Origin: Rhizobium sp. N324
Lineage (GTDB): Bacteria; Pseudomonadota; Alphaproteobacteria; Rhizobiales; Rhizobiaceae
NCBI RefSeq assembly: GCF_001664485.1
Contig: NZ_CP013632.1
Span: 248,001 to 312,000 of the forward strand
Length of the DNA: 64,000 bases
Reading direction: 5' to 3'
In this document: one piece after another, positions 18,245 through 27,086 of the stretch
Numbering within the stretch: the first letter of the stretch is position 1
Layout: each line of letters begins with the position of its first letter
Made by a program: the position numbers and the translations under genes
The notes under the pieces: model-generated
Told to the model about the DNA's origin: nothing
The model's input: the letters and a program-made list of their open reading frames with translations, nothing else
Databases searched by the model: none

Positions 18245-18691
18245 ATGTCGTTTCGGATTGAACGTCTTATGCGAGAACATCTCAGTGGCGCCGCCGGTGT
18301 GCTGGTCAGTGCCTATTCGGGACCGCCGTGGAACGAGAATTGGTCGCTTGAAGCGGCGATTGAAAATGTAAACAACGTGCTCGAAACGCCCAAATCCATT
18401 GCCCTTGCGGCCATTGACGGAGGCAAGGTGCTGGGGATCGCGCTGGGCATACGGCAGCGGCGCCATGCCGGTCCGGTCATCTATCTGGATGAGCTTTCGG
18501 TGCTGCCTGAAGCGCAGGGTCGGGGAATAGGGACGGCGCTGCTGTCGGCAGTTTCCGAAACAGCAAAGGCCGAAGGATGCAACAGCGTCTGGTTGGTCTC
18601 ACAGCGGGACGGTGCTTTGTCGAAATTTTATCAGGGTTGCGGATTCGCCGTCGGCAACAACCTTGGTCTCTACTCCAAATCGAGTGCGTAG
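18245..18691 (+). CDS. GNAT family N-acetyltransferase
   Basis: A 148-residue acetyltransferase. The acetyl-CoA pyrophosphate-binding motif is VLPEAQGRGIGTALLSAV (Q-x2-G-x-G/A), preceded by the strand AGPVIYLDELSV. The ATG at 18245 (MSFRIERLMR) gives the normal family start; the upstream extension would cross into the riboswitch promoter region. It stands alone, divergent from the thi operon. The acceptor substrate is unknown. Confidence 0.85.
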   Translation: MSFRIERLMREHLSGAAGVLVSAYSGPPWNENWSLEAAIENVNNVLETPKSIALAAIDGGKVLGIALGIRQRRHAGPVIYLDELSVLPEAQGRGIGTALLSAVSETAKAEGCNSVWLVSQRDGALSKFYQGCGFAVGNNLGLYSKSSA

Positions 18692-18793
18692 CGGTTCGGG
18701 CTGTATTGGCCTACATATCCGGGTGGATGGGTTCGAGGCTCGTGACCCCGATATTCCACGTGGACCCCGTCTCGTTGTGGGATGAAAGAGGGC

Positions 18794-19054
18794 ATGTCTG
18801 ATCGGATTTATCTTTCCGGCCTATCGGAAGAAAGCTGGCGAGCGGTCATCGAAACGCTGGGGGCTGCCGGCTGGTCCGTCCGAAAGGGTGGCGGCCTCGA
18901 TTTCTCCTGGGCTGTCCTTGAGCGCGGCGGGATACGGATCGACATGGAATATGATGCATGGCAGGAGGGCGAAATGGCCTTTGCCCAAACCGACGGGTCG
19001 ACAATAGCCAACGATCTTCCAGCACAATTGATTTTGCAGCTGAAATTGAACTGA
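18794..19054 (+). CDS. Small hypothetical protein
   Basis: An 86-residue acidic, soluble protein starting MSDRIYLSGLSEESWRAVIE, with a helix and then strands in GGLDFSWAVLERGGIRIDME. No family is recognised. The regular amphipathic pattern and G+C-rich third positions suggest a real gene. A GGG-rich stretch upstream offers only a weak ribosome-binding site. Downstream to 19121 lies a short G+C-rich inverted segment typical of rhizobial intergenic repeats. Confidence 0.5.
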   Translation: MSDRIYLSGLSEESWRAVIETLGAAGWSVRKGGGLDFSWAVLERGGIRIDMEYDAWQEGEMAFAQTDGSTIANDLPAQLILQLKLN

Positions 19055-19121
19055 GCCGCCGCTAGAGCGCGTCGCGATCTTTCAGACCCGCTCCTCGCGG
19101 CTCCTTTGAAGCGATGCCCGC

Positions 19122-20189
19122 TCAATCCGGTCGCAATGTCTTGCCGGATTCCGCATCGAAAAGATGAAGCTTTCCTGGCCGGGCGGCGATCGTCGCGACC
19201 TGCCCCGGTTTAAAATCGTGACGGTCGGACAGCACCGCGACAAGCTCGCCGGACCCGTAGCGCAGGAAGACCATCGTCTCATGGCCGGTGGGTTCGGTGA
19301 CGCTGACGGTCGTGTCGAGGCCGCTTGGGCTGAGCGACAGGTGCTCGGGCCGCACGCCGAGAAGTACGGCCTGCCCCTCGGACGCCTGCGGGTTAAAGCC
19401 GAGCGCGATCTCGTCGCCGGTCTCGGTGACGAAGATCGCACCATCGGCCTTGTAGCGGCCCTTCAGCAGATTCATCGACGGTGAGCCGATAAAGGCCGCA
19501 ACGAATGTATTTCGGGGACGATCGTAGAGTTCCAGCGGCGTGCCGATCTGTTCGACCTTGCCGCCCTGCATGACCACGATCTTGTCGGCCATGGTCATCG
19601 CTTCGACCTGGTCATGGGTGACATAGATCGTCGTGGTTCTCAGCCGCTGGTGCAGTTCCTTGATCTCCTTGCGCATCTGCACGCGCAGCTTGGCGTCGAG
19701 GTTCGACAAGGGCTCGTCGAACAGGAAGACCTGCGGCGATCGGACGATGGCGCGTCCCATCGCCACGCGCTGGCGCTGGCCGCCCGAAAGCTGGCGCGGA
19801 TAGCGGTCGAGATAGGGCACGAGGTCAAGCGTTTCCGCCGCCGCCTGCAGCCGTTGCTTGATGATATCGGCTGGCTGCTTTTGCAGACGGAGCGCAAAGA
19901 CCATGTTTTCGGCAACGGTTTTATGCGGATAGAGCGCATAGCTCTGAAAGACCATGGCGATGTCGCGATCCTTCGGCGGCAGATTGTTGACGACCTTTCC
20001 GCCGATCGAGATCGTGCCGCCGGTGATGCTTTCGAGCCCCGCGACCATGCGCAGCAATGTCGATTTGCCGCAACCGGACGGGCCGACGAGCACCACAAAC
20101 TCGCCGTCGCGAATGTCGATATCGACGCCATGCAGGATATTTACGGCGCCATAGGCCTTGCGCGCCTCTGAAATATTGACCTCAGCCAT
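19122..20189 (-). CDS. Sugar ABC transporter ATP-binding protein (UgpC/MalK type)
   Basis: A 355-residue CUT1-family ATPase. It has Walker A GPSGCGKSTLL, signature LSGGQRQRVAMGRAI, Walker B VFLFDEPLSNLD and the C-terminal OB-fold regulatory domain from about residue 240. The ATG at 20189 (MAEVNISEAR) is the family start. It is divergent from the binding-protein gene across a region with two identical LacI-type operators, so both arms should answer to the LacI regulator at 24.3 kb. Confidence 0.88.
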   Translation of the reverse strand: MAEVNISEARKAYGAVNILHGVDIDIRDGEFVVLVGPSGCGKSTLLRMVAGLESITGGTISIGGKVVNNLPPKDRDIAMVFQSYALYPHKTVAENMVFALRLQKQPADIIKQRLQAAAETLDLVPYLDRYPRQLSGGQRQRVAMGRAIVRSPQVFLFDEPLSNLDAKLRVQMRKEIKELHQRLRTTTIYVTHDQVEAMTMADKIVVMQGGKVEQIGTPLELYDRPRNTFVAAFIGSPSMNLLKGRYKADGAIFVTETGDEIALGFNPQASEGQAVLLGVRPEHLSLSPSGLDTTVSVTEPTGHETMVFLRYGSGELVAVLSDRHDFKPGQVATIAARPGKLHLFDAESGKTLRPD

Positions 20190-20319
20190 ATGCCTCCCAC
20201 TCGCTTTCCCAGCTCCCCCGGCAGTCCCCGGAGATATGCATCTCTCGACAATATCCAAGGCATGAGGCCTGGCGAAACCGCGCTCTGCCGCTGCTCGAAG
20301 ATACTATCGGAGCTCCTCC

Positions 20320-20333
20320 ATGAAACGTTTCAT
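20320..20333. promoter_or_regulatory. LacI-family operator, copy 1 (ATGAAACGTTTCAT)
   Basis: A perfect 14-base palindrome with the central CG of LacI/GalR-family operators. A promoter-like TTGACT-N16-TAATTC follows on the plus strand at 20340-20367. An identical copy lies 87 bases away. The likely binder is the LacI protein encoded at 24.3 kb. Confidence 0.8.
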
Positions 20334-20406
20334 TTCTTGTTGACTTTTGCCGCTTGCCGTCTAATTCTCGCTGGCGAGGCCGAGAGGAGCGGTTTCGAAC
20401 ATCAAT

Positions 20407-20420
20407 ATGAAACGTTTCAT
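20407..20420. promoter_or_regulatory. LacI-family operator, copy 2 (ATGAAACGTTTCAT)
   Basis: Identical to the copy at 20320-20333 and 107 bases before the binding-protein ATG. Two operators at this spacing, about eight helical turns, could support looping and joint repression of the divergent ATPase and binding-protein transcripts. Confidence 0.8.
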
Positions 20421-20526
20421 TTTTTTGTTTACCAGATAGTTCTGCACGAGACCAGTGCGAAAATCGGACCGGAGCCAATCCGGAAAGATGGGCTGGCGGC
20501 AGCGCAAAAACGTGGAGGAGGAAAGT

Positions 20527-22167
20527 ATGAAAGTCGAAATATACGATGCATTGATGCGCCGTCAGGCCAGTCGCCGCGACGTCCTGCGCGGAACGGCGAG
20601 TGCTGCGGCTCTGCTCGGTCTATCCGGCGCGGTAGGCGGAATTCCCGGCATGGCGTTCGCCGCCGATGATCTGCGCGCCCAGATCCTGCAGATACCGGGC
20701 GTCGGCAAGGGCTCGCCAACGGATGCGGACTGGCAGAAGGTCGGCGAACTCTGCCTCGGCCCGACCAAGGCCAACGTCAAGCAGGGCGAATTTGCCGGTG
20801 TCGAGCTGACCTTCATGGGGCTCAACAATCAAAACCTGCACAATTTCCTGTTCCGCGGCTTCCTGAAGCCCTGGGAGGCTTATACCGGCGCCAAGATTAA
20901 CTGGATCGACCTTGCGCAAGCCGACTACAACGCCCGCCTTCAGCAATCGATCGCGACCGGCACGGTCGATTTCGACATTCTGGAAATGGGCGCCCCGTTC
21001 GAAGGCGATACTGCCGGACGCGGGCTGCTGGACGAGATGCCGGACTGGGCTGCAAAGCAGATCGAGGCCGACGACCTGGTGAGTTACCTGAAGCCGCCGG
21101 TCGGCACCTGGGGCGGCAAGACCTATCGCGTCACGATCGACGGCGACTGCCACACCTTCGCCTATCGCAAGGATTACTTCGGAGAGGGCTCCATCAGCGG
21201 CATGGCCGAGCCGCCGAAGACCTGGCAGGAGGTCAACGCGGCCTCCAAGGCGCTGATCGGCAAGACCGATCCGCTGACCGGCCAGCCGGCCTACGGCTAT
21301 CTCGACCCGCTGAAAGGTTGGGGTGGTTTCGGCTTCTATTTCATCGAGAACCGCGCGACGGCCTATGCCAAATATCCCGGCGATCCGGCCTGGCTGTTCG
21401 ATCCCGAAAACATGAAGCCGCTGGTCAATAACCCCGCATGGGTCCAGGCGATCCAGGACGTCCTGGATCTGATCGCGGCCAAGGCCTATCCGGCCGATCA
21501 GATCAATGCCGACCCCGGCACGACGGCCTTCTCGCAGTTCCTGGCGGGCACCGGCGCCATGCTGATGTGGTGGGGCGATGTCGGCTCCAGCGCGCGCACC
21601 TCGGACTCGTCGGTCGTCGGCGATGTGGTCGGCTTCGGTATCAACCGCGGCTCCAACCGGGTCTACAACCGCAAGACCGGGCAATGGGAAGACAAGTATA
21701 ACGAAGCGCCCAACATGGCCTATCTCGGCTGGGGCATCTATGTCACCAAGCAGGTCTCCGGCGACGAGAAGAAGCGCAAGGCGGCCTGGTCCGCCGCCGC
21801 CCATCTCGGCGGCAAGGATCTGTCCTTGTGGACGTCGGCCTATCCCTCCGGTTTCCAGCCCTATCGCCAGTCCAACTTCAACTACGACGAATGGGAAAAG
21901 GCAGGTTACGACCGCGCCTATATCGAGGACTATCTGGGTTCGAACGCGGACAGCTACAACCACCCGAACGCCGCCATCGAACCGCGCATTCCCGGTATCT
22001 TCCAATATTATTCCGTCGCCGAGGACGAATTGGCAAAGGGCTTTGCCGGACAGTACAAGTCGGCGCAGGAGACCGCGGATGCGATTGCGGCCGCCTGGGA
22101 AAAGATCACCGACCAGATCGGCCGTGACAGCCAGCTGAAACTCTATCGGGCGAGCCTCGGGCTCTGA
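20527..22167 (+). CDS. Sugar ABC transporter substrate-binding protein, Tat-exported
   Basis: A 546-residue family-1 binding protein, larger than the usual 420. The N-terminus SRRDVLRGTASAAALLGLSG is a twin-arginine signal, so the protein should be folded before export to the periplasm. A strong GGAGGA ribosome-binding site precedes the ATG at 20527. It leads the order binding protein, permease, permease, LacI regulator, FucU-like protein, ribokinase. A stem-loop after the stop may stabilise this part of the transcript so that binding protein exceeds permease. Confidence 0.87.
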   Translation: MKVEIYDALMRRQASRRDVLRGTASAAALLGLSGAVGGIPGMAFAADDLRAQILQIPGVGKGSPTDADWQKVGELCLGPTKANVKQGEFAGVELTFMGLNNQNLHNFLFRGFLKPWEAYTGAKINWIDLAQADYNARLQQSIATGTVDFDILEMGAPFEGDTAGRGLLDEMPDWAAKQIEADDLVSYLKPPVGTWGGKTYRVTIDGDCHTFAYRKDYFGEGSISGMAEPPKTWQEVNAASKALIGKTDPLTGQPAYGYLDPLKGWGGFGFYFIENRATAYAKYPGDPAWLFDPENMKPLVNNPAWVQAIQDVLDLIAAKAYPADQINADPGTTAFSQFLAGTGAMLMWWGDVGSSARTSDSSVVGDVVGFGINRGSNRVYNRKTGQWEDKYNEAPNMAYLGWGIYVTKQVSGDEKKRKAAWSAAAHLGGKDLSLWTSAYPSGFQPYRQSNFNYDEWEKAGYDRAYIEDYLGSNADSYNHPNAAIEPRIPGIFQYYSVAEDELAKGFAGQYKSAQETADAIAAAWEKITDQIGRDSQLKLYRASLGL

Positions 22168-22183
22168 TCGTTTGACACCAATA

Positions 22184-22213
22184 CGCCGGCGGACCGGAAG
22201 CGGTTCGCCGGCG
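22184..22213 (+). promoter_or_regulatory. Intergenic stem-loop after the binding-protein gene
   Basis: CGCCGGCGGACCG and CGGTTCGCCGGCG pair almost perfectly around a 4-base GAAG loop, with one G-T wobble. No T tract follows. Such hairpins behind binding-protein genes usually protect the upstream mRNA or attenuate read-through into the permeases. Confidence 0.65.
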
Positions 22214-22239
22214 CCCATTCTGTCCGGGCGAGGAAAATC

Positions 22240-23358
22240 ATGTCGACAGTCGAAGGCGACCTGCTGCACACGGTCGAAGCCGGCTCCATTTCCGCGAGCC
22301 GTCGTTTCTGGGGCCGCACGGCTCTGTGGCTGAGCGCCATATGGTTCATCACATCCTTTGTCTTGCAGGGGGCGCATGAACTCGGCTGGACCGGTTGGGG
22401 TTTTGCGAACTGGCGGCCGGTTCTTTATGCCTATTTTCTCTGGGCCGCTGTTCTTTGCGTCACGCGCGTCGTCATCTACGGCGAGCCGGGCAAGAAGGCG
22501 CTTTTTGTTCTGCCGGCCGCGCTTTTCGTCGTGTCGATGGTGGTCTTCCCGCTGCTCTTTGCGCTCTGGATCGGCTTTTCCGATTGGAACCTAGCCTCCT
22601 CGACCGGGCGGCGCTTCAATGGGCTCGACAATGTGCGCCGGATGATTGCCGATCCGTTCTATGCCAATGCCCTGCTGAACATGGTCCTTTATTGCCTGGC
22701 GATCGTGGTCGAATATGCAATCGCCTTCGGGCTGGCGCTGCTCCTCAACCAGGAAATTATCGCCCGAAAATTCTGGCGGGTAACCTTCCTCATCCCTTTG
22801 ATGCTGTCGCCGGTCGCGGTGAGCTGGATGGTCGGCAAGTCGATGCTGGAGACCCGTTTCGGCCCGATCGCGCGCTTTGCCCGCTGGCTTGGCTGGGAAA
22901 ATCCCTCCTTCTTCGGCGATCCGCTGACGGCGAAGCTGTCGATCATGATCATGGATGCCTGGACCTTCATTCCCTTCATGATGATCATGCTGCTTGCCGG
23001 ATTGCAGGGCTTGTCCAGGGAGGTGCTGGAGGCGGCCGAAGTCGATGGAGCCACCAAATGGCAGCGCTTCTGGAAGGTCACTTTCCCGCTCATGCTGCCG
23101 GTTTCGGTGACGGCGGTGATGATCCGCGTGATCTTCAAGCTCAAGCTCGCCGACATCATTATCACGGTGACGTCGGGAGGCCCGGGCGGTGCGACCGACT
23201 CCATCACCAGTTTCATCTATCGTGAATACCGCGACCGGTCGAATGTCGGATACGGTACCTTGCTTGCGCTCGTCTATCTGGTGATCATCGTCTTCGGGAT
23301 GACGGGGCTGATGAAGATCGCAGACCGTATCGTGAAGCGGATGACAGGAAGGCTCTGA
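22240..23358 (+). CDS. Sugar ABC transporter permease (CUT1, MalF-like)
   Basis: A 372-residue inner-membrane permease with an N-terminal extension that adds two helices (about residues 28-45 and 55-75) before the usual six. The EAA loop is EAAEVDGATKWQRFWKVTFP. The stop overlaps the next permease start (TGATG at 23356-23360), so the two are coupled. Together with the UgpC-type ATPase it forms the channel for the Tat-exported binding protein. Confidence 0.87.
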   Translation: MSTVEGDLLHTVEAGSISASRRFWGRTALWLSAIWFITSFVLQGAHELGWTGWGFANWRPVLYAYFLWAAVLCVTRVVIYGEPGKKALFVLPAALFVVSMVVFPLLFALWIGFSDWNLASSTGRRFNGLDNVRRMIADPFYANALLNMVLYCLAIVVEYAIAFGLALLLNQEIIARKFWRVTFLIPLMLSPVAVSWMVGKSMLETRFGPIARFARWLGWENPSFFGDPLTAKLSIMIMDAWTFIPFMMIMLLAGLQGLSREVLEAAEVDGATKWQRFWKVTFPLMLPVSVTAVMIRVIFKLKLADIIITVTSGGPGGATDSITSFIYREYRDRSNVGYGTLLALVYLVIIVFGMTGLMKIADRIVKRMTGRL

Positions 23359-24269
23359 TGGTTCGCATCGATTTCGAAAAATACGGGCGGGCTCAGCGCA
23401 TTCGCTGGTGGGCCATGCGTCTGGCCGTCTACGGCCTGCTCGTCACCTGGGCGTGTGTCTGCATCTTCCCGCTGTTCTGGACGGTTTCGACCTCGTTCAA
23501 AACAGCCGCCGATGTCATGCGCGGCAATCTGGTTCCCTGGTTCAACTTTACGCCCAGCTGGCTCGGCTGGCGCTCGCTCGGGCTCTCTCCCGATACGATC
23601 TCCCAGGTATCGACGGTGCGCGACGAGTTTATGCGCCGGCTCTGGAACAGCGTCATCATCTCCGTTACCGCATCCGCGCTTGCGGTCGTACTCGGATCGC
23701 TGGCGGCCTACGGCCTCAGTCGCTTTTCCTACAAGTTCGGCCATATGCGCAATTCCGACATTTCGTTTTTCTTCCTGTCGCAGCTGATCATGCCGCCGGT
23801 CGTCCTCGCCCTGCCGTTCCTGGTTCTCTATAAGGAGTTGGCGCTGCTCGACACTTATGCCGGCATGATCGCCGTCTACACGCTGATGGTCCTGCCGATC
23901 GTCGTCTGGATCATGCGCGACCAGTTCGCCACGATCCCGGTGGAGCTCGAGGAGGCAGCCCTGGTCGACGGCCTGTCGATCTGGGGCGCCTTTGCCCGCA
24001 TCATCGTGCCGCTCGTTCTGCCGGGCATGGTGGCCGCCTTCCTGTTGGCGCTGATCCTGTGCTGGAACGAATATTTCTTCGCTGCACTGCTGACCTCCAC
24101 CAATACCAACACGCTGCCGGTGATGATTGCCAGCCAGACAGGCAGCCAGGGCATCAACTGGTGGTCGATGGCTGCCCTTTCCACCGCCGGCATCCTGCCG
24201 CTTGTTGTCGTCGGCGTCGTCCTGGAAAAGCATATCATCGCCGGGATGACCGCGGGCGCCGTCAAGTAG
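23358..24269 (+). CDS. Sugar ABC transporter permease (CUT1, MalG-like)
   Basis: A 303-residue permease with six hydrophobic helices and the EAA loop EEAALVDGLSIWGAFARIIV. The C-terminal segment LILCWNEYFFAALLTSTNTN is characteristic of MalG-type subunits. It overlaps the preceding permease by one base and is followed after 7 bases by the LacI gene. It heterodimerises with the MalF-like subunit. Confidence 0.88.
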   Translation: MVRIDFEKYGRAQRIRWWAMRLAVYGLLVTWACVCIFPLFWTVSTSFKTAADVMRGNLVPWFNFTPSWLGWRSLGLSPDTISQVSTVRDEFMRRLWNSVIISVTASALAVVLGSLAAYGLSRFSYKFGHMRNSDISFFFLSQLIMPPVVLALPFLVLYKELALLDTYAGMIAVYTLMVLPIVVWIMRDQFATIPVELEEAALVDGLSIWGAFARIIVPLVLPGMVAAFLLALILCWNEYFFAALLTSTNTNTLPVMIASQTGSQGINWWSMAALSTAGILPLVVVGVVLEKHIIAGMTAGAVK

Positions 24270-24276
24270 CTGCGGG

Positions 24277-25314
24277 ATGTCGAATATGTCAAAGATGCCG
24301 ACAGTCAAGGATGTTGCCGAATATGCAGGCGTCTCTGTCGGCACCGTTTCGCGTGTGCTGTCGGGCGAAGCCGCGGTCAAACCAATGCTGCGGGAAAAGG
24401 TCAACGACGCTATTTCAGCGCTCGGTTACCGCCCGAACGTCACCGCGAGAGCGCTGCGCACCAGCAGAACCGACGTCATCGGCCTCATCGTTCCCGACAT
24501 CACCAATCCGTTCTTCGCGCAGCTTGCGGCAAGCGTCGAGCGCGCGGCGCTCGAGCGTGCGCACAGCCTGATGCTGGCAAGCTCGCATGACGACCGCGAG
24601 GCGGAGCAGAGCCATGTTTCAGCCTTCCTCCACCGGTCGGTGCGCGGCATCATCGTCGTAGCTTCGAGCGACGGTTCAGGCCTCCAGCTGCCGGCATCTG
24701 TGCCGATCATCTCGCTGGACCGGCGCTTCGGCACCTTTCCCCTGGTGTCGACCAACCATGCGCAGGCGGCCGCGCTGATTGCCGACCATCTCTACGGGCT
24801 CGGGCACCGCCGCATCGCCTATATTGCCGGGCCGGTTGACACCGAGGCGGGGCGCACGCGCAAGGAGGGCTTTGTCGGCCGTATGGACGGCTTCAGCAAG
24901 ACCGGCGAACCGGTTGAACTGGAAATTGCCTATGGCAGGTTCGACTACGAGTCCGGGGAAAGAATTGCCCGCGACCTGCTTTCGCGCCCGCCACAGGACC
25001 GGCCGACGGCGATTGCGGCTGCCAGCGATCAGCAGGCCATCGGCGCGCTGCGCACAGCGCGCGACCTGAAGATCGACGTGCCGCGCAAACTGTCGGTGAC
25101 AGGGTTCGACGATATTTCGCTCGCCAATCTCGTCGTTCCCAGGTTGACGACCATACGTCAGCCGGCCGACATGCTGGCCCGGCGCGCGGTCGGACTTCTC
25201 TTGGCGGAACCGCCGGGTGCGGAGGATGAAATGGTCGACGGATCGCTGATCGTGCGCGGTTCGAGCGGCCCATGCCCGCAGCCCAAGGCGGAAAGCGCCG
25301 GCCATACGAATTGA
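24277..25314 (+). CDS. LacI family transcriptional regulator
   Basis: A 345-residue repressor. The helix-turn-helix and hinge are TVKDVAEYAGVSVGTVSRVL and LGYRPNVTARALRTSRTDVI, followed by a periplasmic-binding-type ligand domain (IGLIVPDITNPFFAQLAASV, then SVTGFDDISLANLVVPRLTT). It is embedded in the operon it probably controls. The two ATGAAACGTTTCAT operators before the binding-protein gene are of the form this family binds. The inducer should be the transported sugar or its phosphate. Confidence 0.9.
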   Translation: MSNMSKMPTVKDVAEYAGVSVGTVSRVLSGEAAVKPMLREKVNDAISALGYRPNVTARALRTSRTDVIGLIVPDITNPFFAQLAASVERAALERAHSLMLASSHDDREAEQSHVSAFLHRSVRGIIVVASSDGSGLQLPASVPIISLDRRFGTFPLVSTNHAQAAALIADHLYGLGHRRIAYIAGPVDTEAGRTRKEGFVGRMDGFSKTGEPVELEIAYGRFDYESGERIARDLLSRPPQDRPTAIAAASDQQAIGALRTARDLKIDVPRKLSVTGFDDISLANLVVPRLTTIRQPADMLARRAVGLLLAEPPGAEDEMVDGSLIVRGSSGPCPQPKAESAGHTN

Positions 25315-25356
25315 AGCAGGCCGGTGCTCCGGCAACGAGAAAAGGATGGAAGATCG

Positions 25357-25818
25357 ATGCTCAAGGGAATTCGGGCCGAACTCAACGGCGACATTCTTCA
25401 AGCACTTTGCAATATGGGACACGGCGATTATCTCGTCATCTCAGACATGAATTTTCCGTCGGATTCGATTGCCCGGCAGACTCGCCTGGGAACGCTGCTG
25501 ACCATGGAAAACATTCCCGCGCCGCAGGCAATCGATGCGATCCTTTCGGTCTTGCCGCTGGACACGCCGATCCAGCCGTCGGTGGGCCGCATGGAGGTGA
25601 TCGGCAAGCCGGATGAAATTCCTCCGATTCAGCAGGAAGTCCAGGCGATCGTCGATCGCGCCGAGGGCAAGCCATCGCCGATGTATCCTGTCGAACGCAT
25701 GGCCTTCTACGACATCGCCAAAAAGGCCTATTGCGTCATCGCAACGGGGGAACTGCGCTTCTATGGATGTTTCCTTTTGACCAAGGGCGTCATTCCGGCG
25801 GAGGAGGCTCTGAGATGA
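25357..25818 (+). CDS. RbsD/FucU family sugar mutarotase
   Basis: A 153-residue protein starting MLKGIRAELNGDILQALCNM, followed by GHGDYLVISDMNFP with the conserved active-site His-Gly-Asp. It ends IATGELRFYGCFLLTKGVI, closer to FucU than to RbsD. Members interconvert sugar anomers so that a kinase or isomerase receives the right form. The stop overlaps the ribokinase start (ATGA), coupling the two. FucU/RbsD usually accompanies CUT2 transporters; here the transporter is CUT1. Confidence 0.88.
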   Translation: MLKGIRAELNGDILQALCNMGHGDYLVISDMNFPSDSIARQTRLGTLLTMENIPAPQAIDAILSVLPLDTPIQPSVGRMEVIGKPDEIPPIQQEVQAIVDRAEGKPSPMYPVERMAFYDIAKKAYCVIATGELRFYGCFLLTKGVIPAEEALR

Positions 25819-26744
25819 GCGAGAAAAGCGGGATCGTCATCCTCGGCATTTTTGCAGCCGACACCGCCTATAAGGCAAAACGCCTGCCCCATATTGCCGA
25901 GACGCTGATGGGGTCGGGTTTCACGCTCGGGCCGGGAGGCAAGGGCTCCAACCAGGCAATCGCCGCAGCAAAGGCCGGCGGCAAGGTGACCTTCATCTCA
26001 CGGGTCGGCAACGACCCGTTCGGCGATATGGCCCTTGCGGCCTATTCGCAGGCGGGCGTCAAAGCCAATGTGATGAAGATGGATGGTGTTTCCAGCGGCG
26101 CCGCCTTCATCTTCGTCGACGAAGTGAGCGGCGACAATGCCATTATTGTCGTGCCGGGTGCCGCGGGCCTTATCGGCATCGAAGACGTCGATGCGAACCG
26201 GGCGGCGATCGAAAGCGCCTCGATTTTCATGACGCAGCTCGAACAGCCGCTCGAGGCCGCCGTGCACGGTCTCTCGATGGCGAAAAGGGCAGGGGTCACG
26301 ACAATCTTCAACCCCGCGCCGGCGCGGGCCATTCCGGACGAAATCTACGGCCTGTGCGATTTCATCGTGCCCAATGAGGTGGAAGCCGCCGAATTGGTGG
26401 GCCATGCGATCACAACCGATGAGCAGGTCCGTGCGGCGGGCCGCGCCCTGCTGGATCGAGGGGCGCGGGCGGCGGTCATCACCCTTGGCGGACGCGGCGC
26501 GTATTATCACACCGTCGATCAGAGCCAATTCGTTCCTGCATTCTCGGCAGGAAATGTCATCGACACCACAGGGGCGGGGGACGCCTTTCTCGGCGGTTTC
26601 GCGACGGCGATTTCCGAAGGACAAACGCCGATCGAGGCCGTCCGTTTCGGCTCTGCGACCGCCGCAATCGCCGTAACCCGGCCGGGAACGGCCCCCGCCA
26701 TGCCGTCACGCGCCGAGATCAGCGCCTTGCTGCGCTCCTCATGA
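25815..26744 (+). CDS. Ribokinase / PfkB family sugar kinase
   Basis: A 309-residue kinase. The N-terminal PfkB signature is GPGGKGSNQAIAAAKAGGKV. Other marks are IFNPAPAR and the C-terminal DTTGAGDAFLGGF, whose last Asp is the catalytic base beside the anion hole. I chose the ATG at 25815, which overlaps the mutarotase stop. It should phosphorylate the imported sugar. Ribose is the family default, but the CUT1 transporter and FucU-like partner make another pentose, deoxysugar or nucleoside-derived sugar equally possible. Confidence 0.88.
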   Translation: MSEKSGIVILGIFAADTAYKAKRLPHIAETLMGSGFTLGPGGKGSNQAIAAAKAGGKVTFISRVGNDPFGDMALAAYSQAGVKANVMKMDGVSSGAAFIFVDEVSGDNAIIVVPGAAGLIGIEDVDANRAAIESASIFMTQLEQPLEAAVHGLSMAKRAGVTTIFNPAPARAIPDEIYGLCDFIVPNEVEAAELVGHAITTDEQVRAAGRALLDRGARAAVITLGGRGAYYHTVDQSQFVPAFSAGNVIDTTGAGDAFLGGFATAISEGQTPIEAVRFGSATAAIAVTRPGTAPAMPSRAEISALLRSS

Positions 26745-26785
26745 TGGAACATCGCAAGGGAATTCGGTGGAATCTGACCTTGCGG

Positions 26786-27016
26786 TCACCTGGACCCTTG
26801 TCTCAACGCGTGGTCGCGCAAATTGTCGAAATAGTTGGCATCGACTGGCGCGGTCGTCTCGGATGAAGCACCCTCAAGCAGGAGGTCGCGCAAACGCTGT
26901 CGATCTCTGTCGCGGCGGATCAAGTCGCATACGTATTCGCTACAGGTGGCATAGCCTTGCTCGACGACCTGCTGATCGACGAAGTGCTTCAGGTTCTCCG
27001 GCAGCGAAATAATCAT
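26786..27016 (-). CDS. ParD-family antitoxin without a partner toxin
   Basis: A 76-residue ribbon-helix-helix antitoxin: MIISLPENLKHFVDQQVVEQ, GYATCSEYVCDLIRRDRDRQ, then VDANYFDNLRDHALRQ. The N-terminal strand binds DNA and the C-terminal part would bind a ParE toxin. The toxin gene should overlap or follow the stop, but only 41 bases remain before the convergent ribokinase stop and no ParE frame is visible. It is an orphan antitoxin or the remnant of a lost module. Confidence 0.75.
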   Translation of the reverse strand: MIISLPENLKHFVDQQVVEQGYATCSEYVCDLIRRDRDRQRLRDLLLEGASSETTAPVDANYFDNLRDHALRQGSR

Positions 27017-27086
27017 GATGCTACAATAGGCAGGAAAGGCGGGAGTGTCCTGGCAAATTTGCCATCGAGCGAATTGCAGACGTTGA

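Noticed and set aside
20620..22377. 585-codon antisense frame over the Tat-exported binding-protein gene
   Set aside because: The sense strand carries a signal peptide and a binding-protein fold. The antisense product is rich in Arg/Gly/Val with no domain, as expected from codon bias.
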